Assembly (NCBI GenBank): GCA_002372235.1
Contig: DFJI01000027.1
Coordinates: forward strand, 1 to 36,975
Length of the DNA: 36,975 bases
Source of the DNA: Prevotella sp. UBA3675
GTDB lineage: Bacteria > Bacteroidota > Bacteroidia > Bacteroidales > Bacteroidaceae
Direction of reading: 5' to 3'
Part shown: piece by piece, positions 1-7,377 of the stretch
Numbering within the stretch: position 1 is the stretch's first letter
Layout: every line of letters begins with the position of its first letter
Translations under genes and position numbers: made by a program
The notes under the pieces: generated by a model
The model's database searches: none
What the model saw: the letters and a program-made list of their open reading frames with translations, nothing else
Told to the model about the DNA's origin: nothing

Positions 1-25
1 AGCACTACTAATTGCCCGAATACTT
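1..25 (+). rRNA. 3' end of 23S rRNA (partial)
   Basis: The first bases (ACTACTAATTGCCCGAA) resemble the extreme 3' end of Bacteroidetes 23S rRNA, where a GTACTAAT-type stretch ends the molecule. The position, about 175 bp before a clear 5S gene on the same strand, fits the usual 23S-5S order. Only a short tail is inside the window, so the exact end cannot be fixed. The spacer up to 200 shows no tRNA cloverleaf. Confidence 0.5.
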
Positions 26-200
26 TCGCTGCAAGTGCTCATTCTTTTGGCTGTAGGTTGTCGGCTTTTAGGTCGTACTTTTCAGTCCTTGTGTGTGATG
101 TGTCGCCTTATACGCGGTGCATGGTGTCAGGCTTGACGGTTGATGTAGTCAGATTCTCTTCACTCCGAGTCCTCCACCGTCCACTTAGCTAATCTATTCA

Positions 201-310
<110 letters not shown>

Positions 311-317
311 TTTTAGT

Positions 318-361
318 GAGAGAGACTATAGTCGCTGACTGTAGTCTCTCTCTTTCTTTTT
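318..361 (+). terminator. Rho-independent terminator of the rRNA operon
   Basis: A 16-bp stem (318-333 with 337-352, one G-T wobble) closes on a 3-nt loop and is followed by a T-rich run (353-361). It lies just after 5S and ends the rRNA transcript. Confidence 0.9.
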
Positions 362-463
362 GTCTTGACTGCAGAAGGAGGAATTTCATGCTTTTGACTT
401 CAGATTTCAGACTATAGAAATAATGAAATGAGAGGTATTTCGATAGAACTGAAGGAAAAATGG

Positions 464-493
464 TTGGCTTTCGGAATTTTATCACTATATTTG
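464..493 (+). promoter_or_regulatory. Bacteroidetes-type promoter for the GH43 gene
   Basis: TTG at 464-466 is separated by 19 nt from TATATTTG at 486-493, matching the Bacteroidetes -33/-7 consensus (TTG ... TAnnTTTG). The predicted start near 500 would give a leader of about 85 nt before the ATG at 584. Confidence 0.6.
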
Positions 494-583
494 TAGCCCA
501 TAGAGATGTGAAATCATCTGATGAAGGCGGAATGACTCTGTTTCCGATTAGTACTTGTTTAATAAATTAAGGTTCATACACCC

Positions 584-1576
584 ATGAAAAAGTTTGTTCT
601 ATTATTCGCTCTTGCAGCTCTCTTCGTGCTGTCGGCTACGGCTCAGCGTGGTATGCGCGTTAGAAAGAATGTGCCACTCGACTCGATAAGACTGAGTGAT
701 CCGGCTATCCTGGCCGACCAGAAAACGAAGAAGTACTACATGACGGGTACGGGCGGCATGATGTGGCGCTCAGCTGACCTGAAACTATGGGAGGGACCGC
801 ATCGGGTGACGAAGTTCGAAGCCGACTCATGGATGGGGGCGCACCCGATGATCTGGGCTGCTGAGCTGCATCAGACGGGCGATGGCTGGTATTACTACTT
901 CGCTACCTTCACGAATTAGACAGTGAAGATCGACACCGTTCGCGGCAATGTTATCGAGCGACGCGCCTCTCAGGTCCTTCGCTCCGACAATCCGATGGGG
1001 CCTTACTGTGCATTTGGTGATGCCGCCTATCTGCCTGCCGACCGCCCTACACTTGACGGTACATACTGGAAGGACAGTGACGGAAAGCCATACATGGTCT
1101 TCTGTGGCGAATGGCTGCAGAACTGGAACGGTACGATTGAAAAGATTGAGTTGAAGCCTGACTTGAGTGGAACCGTTGGTGAACCTCGTGTACTCTTCCG
1201 TGCCAGTGACTCACCTTGGAGCCAGGAGCGCGACGAGCAGGGCAAGGTGACATGGAACAAGGTGACCGACGGCCCTTGGCTCTTCCGCACTGAAACTGGG
1301 AGGTTGGGTATGCTTTGGACATCGTGGGTATTCAATGTCTATACACAAGGGGTGGCCTATAGTGAGAGTGGCACACTTGACGGCCCCTGGATTCAGGAGC
1401 CGGAACCCATCACGCCTCCAGGCTATGGTCATTCGATGCTTTTCCAACGATTCGATGGCCAGTGGATGATGTCAGTACACCATCACTCGACGGATGCTCG
1501 TGGGCGCACCGTCCGCATTCCTCACCTTTTCGAAGTGGACTTGAGTGGCGATAAACTGATTGTCAAAACAAGATAG
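584..1576 (+). pseudogene. Secreted GH43-type glycosidase with an in-frame TAG
   Basis: The reading frame from 584 to 1576 would encode about 330 residues of a family 43 (five-bladed beta-propeller) glycoside hydrolase, but codon 112 (917-919) is TAG. The frame does not shift: the same frame continues with no further stop to the TAG at 1574-1576. The N-terminus is a signal peptide (residues 1-20, ending SATA-Q), so the product would be exported. SDPAIL near residue 39 fits the catalytic-base Asp motif, and LDGTYWKD near residue 158 fits the pKa-modulating Asp. Around residue 227 the motif is TDGPW, where many GH43 enzymes carry EGP with the acid Glu. The fragment before the stop (111 aa) cannot form a propeller. 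A GTG at 923 could restart translation, but that product would lack the signal peptide and the first catalytic Asp. Substrate is unknown; alpha-arabinoside or beta-xyloside linkages are usual for the family. Confidence 0.75.
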
Positions 1577-1622
1577 AATGCGTAAAATGAAGCTTTAAGA
1601 GACGTTAGTATGCTTTTTTATT

Positions 1623-1645
1623 GCACATTCTCATTCGCAATGTGC
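1623..1645. other. Small hairpin after the GH43 gene
   Basis: GCACATT (1623-1629) pairs with AATGTGC (1639-1645) around a 9-nt loop. There is no T-run after it on the plus strand, so a terminator role is only a weak possibility. Confidence 0.25.
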
Positions 1646-1727
1646 TGAAAAAGTGTGACACTGTTGCCAAATTATGCAAAATAAATAGAAAATGGAGAAA
1701 AAATGATTTCATAAAAAAAAAAGTTTG

Positions 1728-1735
1728 TAACTTTG
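1728..1735 (+). promoter_or_regulatory. -7 element upstream of DUF177-rpmF-fabH
   Basis: TAACTTTG matches TAnnTTTG. The start of transcription would fall near 1742, only about 13 nt before the ATG at 1755, giving a very short leader. No good -33 TTG is visible; an A-rich tract occupies much of the region upstream. Confidence 0.5.
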
Positions 1736-1754
1736 CACTTCAAAAAGTGAGTAA

Positions 1755-2300
1755 ATGTGTAGTTTAGAGCAGTTTAAGATAGATTTGAAGGCATTGACCG
1801 AAGAAGTTACTTCTTTGGACTATGAACTGGATAATAGTTATTTTGCAGCTTTGAGCGATGCTGAGATCAAGGGAGGCTCGTTGCATGTGTCGGGGTCTAT
1901 ACGCAAGGCTGTCGGCTTTTTTGAACTTCTTTTTGATATCAACGGCACAGTTCGCATTCCCTGCGACCGCTGTCTTGACGACATGGATCAGCCGATTGAG
2001 ACAAATCTCCGTCTGGTGGCAAAATTAGTGTCGCGCGACTTGATAGGCGAGGGGAGCAGAACACCCACTGAAGATGATGTCGTTATGGTAGAAGAGAGCG
2101 ATGGCGTTCTCGACATAGCGTGGTTCATCTACGAGTCAATAGCCTTGGCGGTACCCATCCAGCACGTTCATCAACCTGGCGATTGTAACGATGCTATGAT
2201 GCGAGTACTCAATGAGCACTCGGCTGCCCGAAGCAGTGATGCGGACGCCAATCAGGATACAGACCCGAGATGGGACATCTTAAAGAAATTGAATGTTTAA
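1755..2300 (+). CDS. yceD: DUF177 (YceD-like) protein
   Basis: This 181-residue protein belongs to the DUF177/YceD family, small soluble proteins almost always encoded just before the L32 gene and linked to 23S rRNA or large-subunit accumulation. The family signature is visible near residue 72 as IPCDRCLDD, with two Cys flanking the conserved core, and the middle is rich in acidic residues (EDDVVMVEESD). The chain starts MCSLEQFKIDLKAL, typical of Bacteroidetes members. It is followed by rpmF after 25 bp and then fabH after 10 bp, so the three are probably one operon. The molecular function of the family is still poorly defined. Confidence 0.88.
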   Translation: MCSLEQFKIDLKALTEEVTSLDYELDNSYFAALSDAEIKGGSLHVSGSIRKAVGFFELLFDINGTVRIPCDRCLDDMDQPIETNLRLVAKLVSRDLIGEGSRTPTEDDVVMVEESDGVLDIAWFIYESIALAVPIQHVHQPGDCNDAMMRVLNEHSAARSSDADANQDTDPRWDILKKLNV

Positions 2301-2325
2301 ATTTTAATTAAAGTATTATAGAATT

Positions 2326-2517
2326 ATGGCACATCCTAAAAGAAGACAATCAAACACTCGTACCGCTAAGCGTCGTACTCATGACAAAGCTGTAGCTCCT
2401 ACACTGGCTGTATGTCCTAAATGCGGTGCTTACTATGTTTATCACACCGTATGCCCCACTTGCGGATACTATCGTGGCAAGGTGGCTATCAAGATGGAAG
2501 ACGAAGTAGCTGAGTAA
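2326..2517 (+). CDS. rpmF: 50S ribosomal protein bL32
   Basis: This is a 63-residue bL32. The N-terminus MAHPKRRQSNTRTAKRRTHD is the classical basic L32 start that threads into 23S rRNA. A zinc ribbon is intact, with CPKC at residues 30-33 and CPTC at 43-46, so this is the zinc-binding (C+) form of L32. The C-terminal tail is slightly acidic (KMEDEVAE). It sits between DUF177 and fabH, the conserved arrangement that couples ribosome production with fatty-acid synthesis; plsX, often between rpmF and fabH in other phyla, is absent here. Confidence 0.98.
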   Translation: MAHPKRRQSNTRTAKRRTHDKAVAPTLAVCPKCGAYYVYHTVCPTCGYYRGKVAIKMEDEVAE

Positions 2518-2527
2518 AAAATAGCAG

Positions 2528-3520
2528 ATGAGTAAGATTAACGCGATCATCACCGGCGTCGGTGGATATGTGCCCGACTACATTCTGACGAATGAGGAAT
2601 TGTCGCGCATGGTCGACACCAACGATGAATGGATTATGACGCGTGTTGGAATCAAAGAGCGCCGAATCCTCACTGAAGAAGGGCTCGGCACTTCTTATAT
2701 GGCGCGTAAGGCAGCCAAACAGCTGATTCAGAAGACTGGTGTTGATCCTGACTCGATTGAAGCACTTATTGTGACGACCTCAACGGCTGACTATAAGTAT
2801 CCTTCTACGGCCAGTATCGTGCTGGGTAAACTTGGGTTGAAGAATGCGCATGCGTTCGATCTCTGGGCTGCCTGTTCTGGATTCCTCTATGCGTTCGATA
2901 TGGCTGCGAGCATGATACAGTCTGGGCGCTATAAGAAAATCATGGTGATTGGTGCAGACAAAATGTCATCGGTGACTGACTACAAGGACCGCCAGACCTG
3001 TCCGCTCTTTGGCGATGGTGCGGCAGCAGTGCTTGTGGAAGCTACGGAGGAAGAGAATATCGGTATGATGGACTCCTATCTGCGTACTGACGGCAAAGGT
3101 CTGCCTTTCCTTCACATGAAGGCTGGCGGCTCGGTCTGTCCTCCCAGTCACTTTACTGTTGATCACCGTCTGCATTACACCTATCAAGAAGGTCGTACCG
3201 TGTTCCGTTATGCCGTGACTAATATGAGTGACGACTGTGCGCTCATTGCAGAACGAAACGGACTGAACAAGGACAACATTGACTGGGTGGTGCCTCATCA
3301 GGCTAACATGCGTATCATTGAAGCAGTGGCCAAGAGGCTGGAGATGCCGATGGAGAAAGTAATGGTGAATATTGAGCGCTATGGCAATACTTCGGCAGCT
3401 ACCATACCTCTCGCTCTTTGGGAGTATGAGAGCCAGTTGAAGAAAGGCGACAACATGATTCTCACCGCCTTCGGAGCAGGCTTCACACACGGAGCTATGT
3501 ATCTGAAGTGGGCATACTAA
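2528..3520 (+). CDS. fabH: Beta-ketoacyl-ACP synthase III
   Basis: FabH starts fatty-acid synthesis by condensing an acyl-CoA (usually acetyl-CoA or a branched primer) with malonyl-ACP in the cytoplasm. At 330 residues it has the normal family length. The catalytic triad is intact: Cys116 in WAACSGF, His257 in VPHQANMR and Asn287 in YGNTSAA. The N-terminal TNDEWIMTRVGIKER and C-terminal GAGFTHGA motifs are typical. It follows rpmF by 10 bp and is likely co-transcribed. A long hairpin begins 8 bp after its stop codon and probably ends the transcript. Confidence 0.97.
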   Translation: MSKINAIITGVGGYVPDYILTNEELSRMVDTNDEWIMTRVGIKERRILTEEGLGTSYMARKAAKQLIQKTGVDPDSIEALIVTTSTADYKYPSTASIVLGKLGLKNAHAFDLWAACSGFLYAFDMAASMIQSGRYKKIMVIGADKMSSVTDYKDRQTCPLFGDGAAAVLVEATEEENIGMMDSYLRTDGKGLPFLHMKAGGSVCPPSHFTVDHRLHYTYQEGRTVFRYAVTNMSDDCALIAERNGLNKDNIDWVVPHQANMRIIEAVAKRLEMPMEKVMVNIERYGNTSAATIPLALWEYESQLKKGDNMILTAFGAGFTHGAMYLKWAY

Positions 3521-3527
3521 TAAAGCT

Positions 3528-3587
3528 AAATGGAATAGAAAATGGTTAGTCCCGATTGAACAGGACTAACCATTTTCTATTCCATTT
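3528..3587. terminator. Perfect 25-bp hairpin after fabH
   Basis: Bases 3528-3552 are the exact reverse complement of 3563-3587, with a 10-nt loop. The arms contain ATGGAATAGAAAATGG and its complement. The downstream flank is GTTTTGAG, only modestly T-rich, so the stem may be a terminator, a transcript-stabilising structure or a small mobile palindrome. Confidence 0.6.
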
Positions 3588-3694
3588 GTTTTGAGACAAA
3601 CTTTTTTCTATTCCATTTGTTTTGGCTTTTTAATGTAAGGATGAAGACCGTGCTGCATTTGTTTCGGTTTTTAATGTAAGGATGAAGGCCGTAC
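3573..3694 (+). repeat. Two nested pairs of direct repeats after fabH
   Basis: The 21-nt right part of the hairpin (3573-3593, containing CTATTCCATTTG) recurs exactly at 3604-3624, 31 bp later. A second pair follows: a roughly 29-nt segment containing TTTTTAATGTAAGGATGAAG occurs at about 3626-3653 and again at about 3667-3694, with a 41-bp period. Together they fill most of the 219-bp gap between fabH and the ABC ATPase gene. Confidence 0.75.
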
Positions 3695-3739
3695 TATATC
3701 CAGATGGTACTTTTTTGCAGAAACCAAAAATAGAATGTT

Positions 3740-4408
3740 ATGATACAATTAGAGAATATCCGAAGGGTGTATAGCGCAGACGGAATCGAAACCATAGCCC
3801 TTGACAAGGTGTCGATGAGCGTTCAGAAAGGCGAGTTCGTTGTCGTCATGGGACCTTCCGGTTGCGGAAAGACCTCCTTGCTCAATGTGTTAGGCTTGCT
3901 CGACCGCCCCACCGACGGGAGCTATCGGCTCAATGGCATGGAGGTAGCCATGCTGAAGGAACGTCAGCGTACCGAGCTCCGCAAGGGGATGATCGGCTTT
4001 GTGTTTCAGAGTTTCAATTTGATTGACGAACTCACTGTTGCCGAGAATGTGGAGCTGCCGCTGACCTATCTTGGCATACCCGGCAAGGAGCGGCGAGTCA
4101 GAGTCGAAGAGATGCTTCGCCGCATGTCCATATCCCATCGTGCCCTGCATTATCCGCACCAGTTGTCGGGAGGACAGCAGCAGCGCGTGGCCATAGCGCG
4201 GACGGTTGTTACGCATCCGCAGCTCATCTTGGCCGACGAGCCGACAGGCAATCTGGATTCGCGTAATGGGCAGGAGGTGATGAACCTGTTGACCGAACTG
4301 AACCGCAATGAGGGGACCACCATCGTGATGGTCACCCATTCTGAGCGCAATGCCGGCTATGCGCAGCGCATCGTCAACCTGCTCGACGGGAAAGTTGTGC
4401 CTGCCTGA
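3740..4408 (+). CDS. ABC transporter ATPase, LolD/MacB type
   Basis: This 222-residue protein is a complete ATP-binding subunit of the LolD/MacB/FtsE-like group. Walker A is GPSGCGKT (residues 38-45), the Q-loop Gln is in FVFQSFNL (residue 90), the signature is LSGGQQQR (142-149) and Walker B is LILADEPTGNLDS (162-174), whose TGNLDS ending is characteristic of this group. Such ATPases pair with FtsX-like permeases that move lipoproteins, lipids or peptides across the periplasm (mechanotransmission). No permease gene lies nearby: the flanking genes are fabH and era, so the partner must be encoded elsewhere. The C-terminus carries a 22-bp tandem duplication that runs over the stop codon. Confidence 0.9.
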   Translation: MIQLENIRRVYSADGIETIALDKVSMSVQKGEFVVVMGPSGCGKTSLLNVLGLLDRPTDGSYRLNGMEVAMLKERQRTELRKGMIGFVFQSFNLIDELTVAENVELPLTYLGIPGKERRVRVEEMLRRMSISHRALHYPHQLSGGQQQRVAIARTVVTHPQLILADEPTGNLDSRNGQEVMNLLTELNRNEGTTIVMVTHSERNAGYAQRIVNLLDGKVVPA

Positions 4409-4424
4409 CGGGAAAGTTGTGCCT
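4385..4424 (+). repeat. 18-nt direct repeat over the ABC ATPase stop codon
   Basis: GACGGGAAAGTTGTGCCT occurs at 4385-4402 and again at 4407-4424, a 22-bp tandem duplication. The first copy encodes the last residues (DGKVVP). The TGA stop at 4406-4408 overlaps the start of the second copy. Without the duplication the first copy would read straight into TAA, giving a protein one residue shorter, so the event was nearly neutral for the protein. Confidence 0.85.
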
Positions 4425-4430
4425 TAAAAA

Positions 4431-4462
4431 TTTGGATGTCTCGGAAAAAAGAGCGAAATTTG
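4431..4462 (+). promoter_or_regulatory. Candidate promoter for era
   Basis: TTTG at 4431-4434, a 20-nt spacer and GAAATTTG at 4455-4462 (one mismatch to TAnnTTTG) fit the Bacteroidetes consensus. The start would lie near 4469, about 37 nt before the ATG at 4506. Confidence 0.5.
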
Positions 4463-4505
4463 CAGCATCATTGACCGTGAAGGGTCATAAGATAAGCATT
4501 CGTAA

Positions 4506-5492
4506 ATGACAACTATGAAGCATAAAGCAGGTTTCGTAAACATCGTTGGCAATCCCAACGTAGGTAAAAGTACGCTCATGAACCAGTTGGTTGGTGAGCG
4601 TATTTCTATTGCCACCTTCAAGGCGCAGACCACGCGCCATCGTATCATGGGCATCGTGAATACCGATGACATGCAGATTGTGTTCTCCGACACGCCGGGC
4701 GTGCTGAAGCCCAACTACAAGCTGCAGGAGTCGATGTTGGCTTTCTCTGAATCGGCGCTCACCGATGCCGATGTGCTGCTCTATGTGACTGATGTGGTGG
4801 AGAACCCCGAGAAGAACATGGAGTTCCTGCAGAAGGTGCAGAAAATGAGCATCCCGGTGCTGCTGCTGATTAATAAGATTGACGAGCTGGGGGGGCAGAG
4901 CGCTCCGAGAACTCCGAGTTCTCAGAGTTCTCCGAGAGCTCAGAGTTCTCCGAGCTCTCCGAGTCCTCAGAAAGCTCCGAGCTCTCAGCAGCTCCTTGGC
5001 GACATCGTCTCCCGTTGGCATGCGCTGCTGCCCAACGCCGAGATCCTGCCCATCTCGGCAAAAAACAAGTTCGGGGTCGATCTGCTGCTGAAGCGCATCA
5101 AGGAGCTCTTGCCAGAGAGCCCGGCCTTCTTCGATAAAGACCAGCTCACCGACAAGCCTGCGCGTTTCTTCGTCTCCGAGATTATCCGCGAGAAGATTCT
5201 GCTCTATTACGATAAGGAGATCCCTTATTCTGTTGAAGTGGTAGTGGAGCGCTTCAAGGAGGATGACCGCCAGATACATATCAATGCCGTCATCTACGTG
5301 GAGCGCGAGTCGCAGAAAGGCATCATCATCGGCCATCAGGGCGTGGCACTCAAGAAGGTATCTACCGAAGCCCGCAAGGCTTTGGAGAAGTTCTTCGATA
5401 AGCACATCTATCTCGAAGTATTCGTAAAAGTAGATAAAGACTGGCGCTCTTCGCAAAAGGAGCTCGACAATTTCGGTTATAATCCCGAATAG
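4506..5492 (+). CDS. era: GTPase Era with a Ser/Pro-rich insertion
   Basis: Era is a GTPase that binds the 3' end of 16S rRNA and helps mature the 30S subunit. G1 is GNPNVGKS (residues 15-22), G2 contains TT (42-43), G3 is DTPG (62-65), G4 is NKID (123-126) and G5 is SAK (184-186). A C-terminal KH domain carries the loop GIIIGHQG near residue 280. The protein has 328 residues, about 30 more than usual. The excess sits directly after G4, at residues 131-163, a low-complexity stretch of Ser, Pro, Gln, Ala, Arg and Lys encoded by a 9-bp tandem repeat. All nucleotide-binding motifs and the KH domain remain in frame, so the protein is probably functional and the insertion is probably a surface loop. 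ATG 4515 (residue 4) is an alternative start. Confidence 0.96.
   Translation: MTTMKHKAGFVNIVGNPNVGKSTLMNQLVGERISIATFKAQTTRHRIMGIVNTDDMQIVFSDTPGVLKPNYKLQESMLAFSESALTDADVLLYVTDVVENPEKNMEFLQKVQKMSIPVLLLINKIDELGGQSAPRTPSSQSSPRAQSSPSSPSPQKAPSSQQLLGDIVSRWHALLPNAEILPISAKNKFGVDLLLKRIKELLPESPAFFDKDQLTDKPARFFVSEIIREKILLYYDKEIPYSVEVVVERFKEDDRQIHINAVIYVERESQKGIIIGHQGVALKKVSTEARKALEKFFDKHIYLEVFVKVDKDWRSSQKELDNFGYNPE
4903..4992 (+). repeat. 9-bp minisatellite inside era
   Basis: Ten consecutive 9-bp units run from 4903 to 4992. Most have the form CTCCGAGnn or CTCAGAGnn: eight of ten keep the heptamer CTC(C/A)GAG, and the last two bases vary among AA, TT, AG, CT and TC. Because the unit is a multiple of three, unit gain or loss would keep the era frame. 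CTCnGAG is itself a quasi-palindrome, so neighbouring units can pair, as in GAACTCCGAGTTC at 4909-4921. A run of seven G (4889-4895) lies just upstream. Confidence 0.9.
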
Positions 5493-5566
5493 TGCCAGCT
5501 TGTTCGTTTGGTTCGTATCACTCTCTGTTTTAGAGCGATATCATCCATCGTTTATATATAAATTAT

Positions 5567-5598
5567 TCCGGAACACCGCTGTTGTTCCGGATTTTTTT
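5567..5598 (+). terminator. Rho-independent terminator after era
   Basis: TCCGGAACA (5567-5575) pairs with TGTTCCGGA (5583-5591) across a 7-nt loop and is followed by seven T. It separates era from der. Confidence 0.9.
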
Positions 5599-5599
5599 G

Positions 5600-5607
5600 T
5601 AATTTTG
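5600..5607 (+). promoter_or_regulatory. -7 element for der
   Basis: TAATTTTG matches TAnnTTTG exactly and lies immediately after the T-run of the era terminator. The transcription start would be near 5614, about 13 nt before the ATG at 5627. A well-spaced -33 TTG is not obvious, as the upstream bases form the terminator stem. Confidence 0.55.
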
Positions 5608-5626
5608 CACCAAAATAGTATAAATT

Positions 5627-6940
5627 ATGAGTAACTTAGTAGCGATTGTGGGCCGTCCCAATGTTGGAAAGTCCACTTTATTCAACAGACTGACCAACAG
5701 CCGACAGGCTATTGTGAGTGATGAAGCCGGTACCACTCGTGACCGTCAGTATGGCAAGTGTGAATGGTGCGGACGCGAATTTTCCGTGGTCGATACTGGC
5801 GGTTGGGTCGTCAATAGTGACGATATTTTCGAGGAGGAAATTCGCAAGCAGGTCATCATCGCCACCGAAGAGGCCGATTTGGTGCTTTTCCTTTGCGACA
5901 TTAAGAACGGTGTGACCGATTGGGACATGGATGTGGCTCAGATTCTGCGCCGCGCCAAGCTGCCCACCATCCTTGTGGCCAACAAGGCCGACGACGGCAA
6001 AGACCTCTACGGTCAGTATGAGTTCTATAAGTTAGGCTTGGGCGATCCCTATTGCGTGAGTGCTGCTACAGGCAGCGGCACGGGCGATCTGCTTGACAAG
6101 GTGCTTGAGATTCTGCCTGAAAAGTCGGGCGACGACCTGGAGGATGGCATCCCCCGCTTTGCAGTGGTGGGCCGTCCGAATGCAGGCAAGTCCAGCATTA
6201 TCAATGCTTTCATCGGCGAGGAGCGCCACATCGTGACCGATATCGCCGGTACCACACGCGACAGCATCTACACCCGCTATGACAAGTTCGGCTTCGACTT
6301 CTATCTGGTTGACACCGCCGGCATTCGCCGCAAGAACAAGGTGACCGAGGATTTGGAGTTCTACAGCGTGATGCGCTCCATTCGTGCCATCGAGAACAGC
6401 GACGTGTGTATCCTCATGCTCGATGCCACGCGCGGTATAGAGGCCCAGGACATGAACATCTTCCAGCTCATTCAGAAGAACAACAAGTCGCTGGTGGTCG
6501 TGGTGAACAAGTGGGACCTGGTGGAAGACAAGAGCCAGATCGTCATCGACACCTTCGAGCAGGCCATCCGTTCGCGCATGGCTCCCTTTGTCGATTTCCC
6601 CATCATCTTCGCTTCTGCGCTCACCAAGCAGCGCATCTTCAAGGTGCTCGAGACGGCCAAGCAAGTCTATCTCAACCGCAAGGCCAAGATTGGCACGTCA
6701 AAGCTCAATGAGGTGCTGCTGCCCATCATAGAGGCCACACCGCCGCCCTCCATCAAGGGCAAGTACATCAAGATCAAGTATGTGTCGCAAGTGCCCGACA
6801 CACAGATTCCCACCTTCATCTTCTATGCCAACCTGCCGCAGTACATCAAGGAACCCTACAAGCGTTTCCTTGAAAACAAGATACGCGAGAACTGGACACT
6901 GACGGGGTCGCCCATCAACATCTTTGTTCGTCAGAAATAG
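5627..6940 (+). CDS. der: Ribosome-assembly GTPase Der (EngA)
   Basis: Der is an essential GTPase with two tandem G domains that acts late in 50S assembly. The first domain has GRPNVGKS (residues 9-16), DTGG (56-59) and NKAD (119-122). The second has GRPNAGKS (182-189), DTAG (229-232) and NKWD (294-297). A C-terminal KH-like domain follows, ending in GSPINIFVRQK as is typical for the family. The 437-residue length is normal. It follows era but has its own terminator-promoter boundary. The small lipoprotein gene begins about 20 bp after its stop and may be co-transcribed. Confidence 0.97.
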   Translation: MSNLVAIVGRPNVGKSTLFNRLTNSRQAIVSDEAGTTRDRQYGKCEWCGREFSVVDTGGWVVNSDDIFEEEIRKQVIIATEEADLVLFLCDIKNGVTDWDMDVAQILRRAKLPTILVANKADDGKDLYGQYEFYKLGLGDPYCVSAATGSGTGDLLDKVLEILPEKSGDDLEDGIPRFAVVGRPNAGKSSIINAFIGEERHIVTDIAGTTRDSIYTRYDKFGFDFYLVDTAGIRRKNKVTEDLEFYSVMRSIRAIENSDVCILMLDATRGIEAQDMNIFQLIQKNNKSLVVVVNKWDLVEDKSQIVIDTFEQAIRSRMAPFVDFPIIFASALTKQRIFKVLETAKQVYLNRKAKIGTSKLNEVLLPIIEATPPPSIKGKYIKIKYVSQVPDTQIPTFIFYANLPQYIKEPYKRFLENKIRENWTLTGSPINIFVRQK

Positions 6941-6961
6941 CGCATAAACGTGAGTAGAGTG

Positions 6962-7375
6962 ATGATGACGAAGAGGTTGAGTCCATTCATCTGTGCTGTG
7001 TGCCTGCTTCTGCTCTTGGCATGCAGTGCGGCACCGTCGCCCGACGAGGCGGCATTAGCCGCAGCGAAAGAGAGCGTTCAGGCGAGCTATGAGCAACTGC
7101 TTGCCGGCCACTACGACGAGTTCTTAGAGGGCAGGAGCGGAACAAGCGAGATGCCCGAGCACTATCGCGAGCAGTTGCGTGCCTCCTGCAAGCAGTTCAT
7201 GGCCCAGCAGGAAAGCCTTCATCGGGGCATCCGCTCTTTCAGCGTGAGCGATGCCCGTATCGATTCTGCTCAGAAGCTGATACAAGTGTTCCTCATCTTG
7301 AACTACGGCGACTCCACGCAAGAAGAAATCGTGGTGCCGGTCGTAAAACAGGACGGAGCCTGGAAGATGAAGTAA
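6962..7375 (+). CDS. Small lipoprotein, possibly NTF2-like (DUF4878-like)
   Basis: The preferred start is the ATG at 6962 (a GTG at 6950 in the same frame is less likely). From there a short basic start (MMTKR) and a hydrophobic segment lead to the lipobox LLAC, so the mature protein is a lipid-anchored envelope protein with Cys near residue 21. The rest (about 115 residues) has a helical region with YEQLLAGHYDEFLEG, an alternating region with SVSDARID and a final pair of strands ending VVPVVKQDGAWKMK. This pattern resembles NTF2-like domains such as DUF4878, in which a KxxGxWK end is common; the assignment is tentative. It lies between der and the convergent mlaF gene, with only 2 bp between the two stop codons. 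Confidence 0.75.
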   Translation: MMTKRLSPFICAVCLLLLLACSAAPSPDEAALAAAKESVQASYEQLLAGHYDEFLEGRSGTSEMPEHYREQLRASCKQFMAQQESLHRGIRSFSVSDARIDSAQKLIQVFLILNYGDSTQEEIVVPVVKQDGAWKMK

Positions 7376-7377
7376 GT

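Noticed and set aside
26..200. tRNA gene in the 23S-5S spacer
   Set aside because: No cloverleaf or T-loop sequence could be found.
584..1576. Genome-wide TAG recoding as the explanation for the GH43 stop
   Set aside because: Normal genes in the window, including era and der, end with TAG at their expected lengths.
4870..5091. Short ORFs on both strands inside era with repetitive Leu-Arg or Ser-Glu sequences
   Set aside because: They are by-products of the 9-bp repeat, which is open in several frames; era itself carries all GTPase motifs in its frame.
4485..5456. A 323-codon open frame on the minus strand opposite era
   Set aside because: It mirrors the high-GC codons of era and shows no recognisable domain or start signal.
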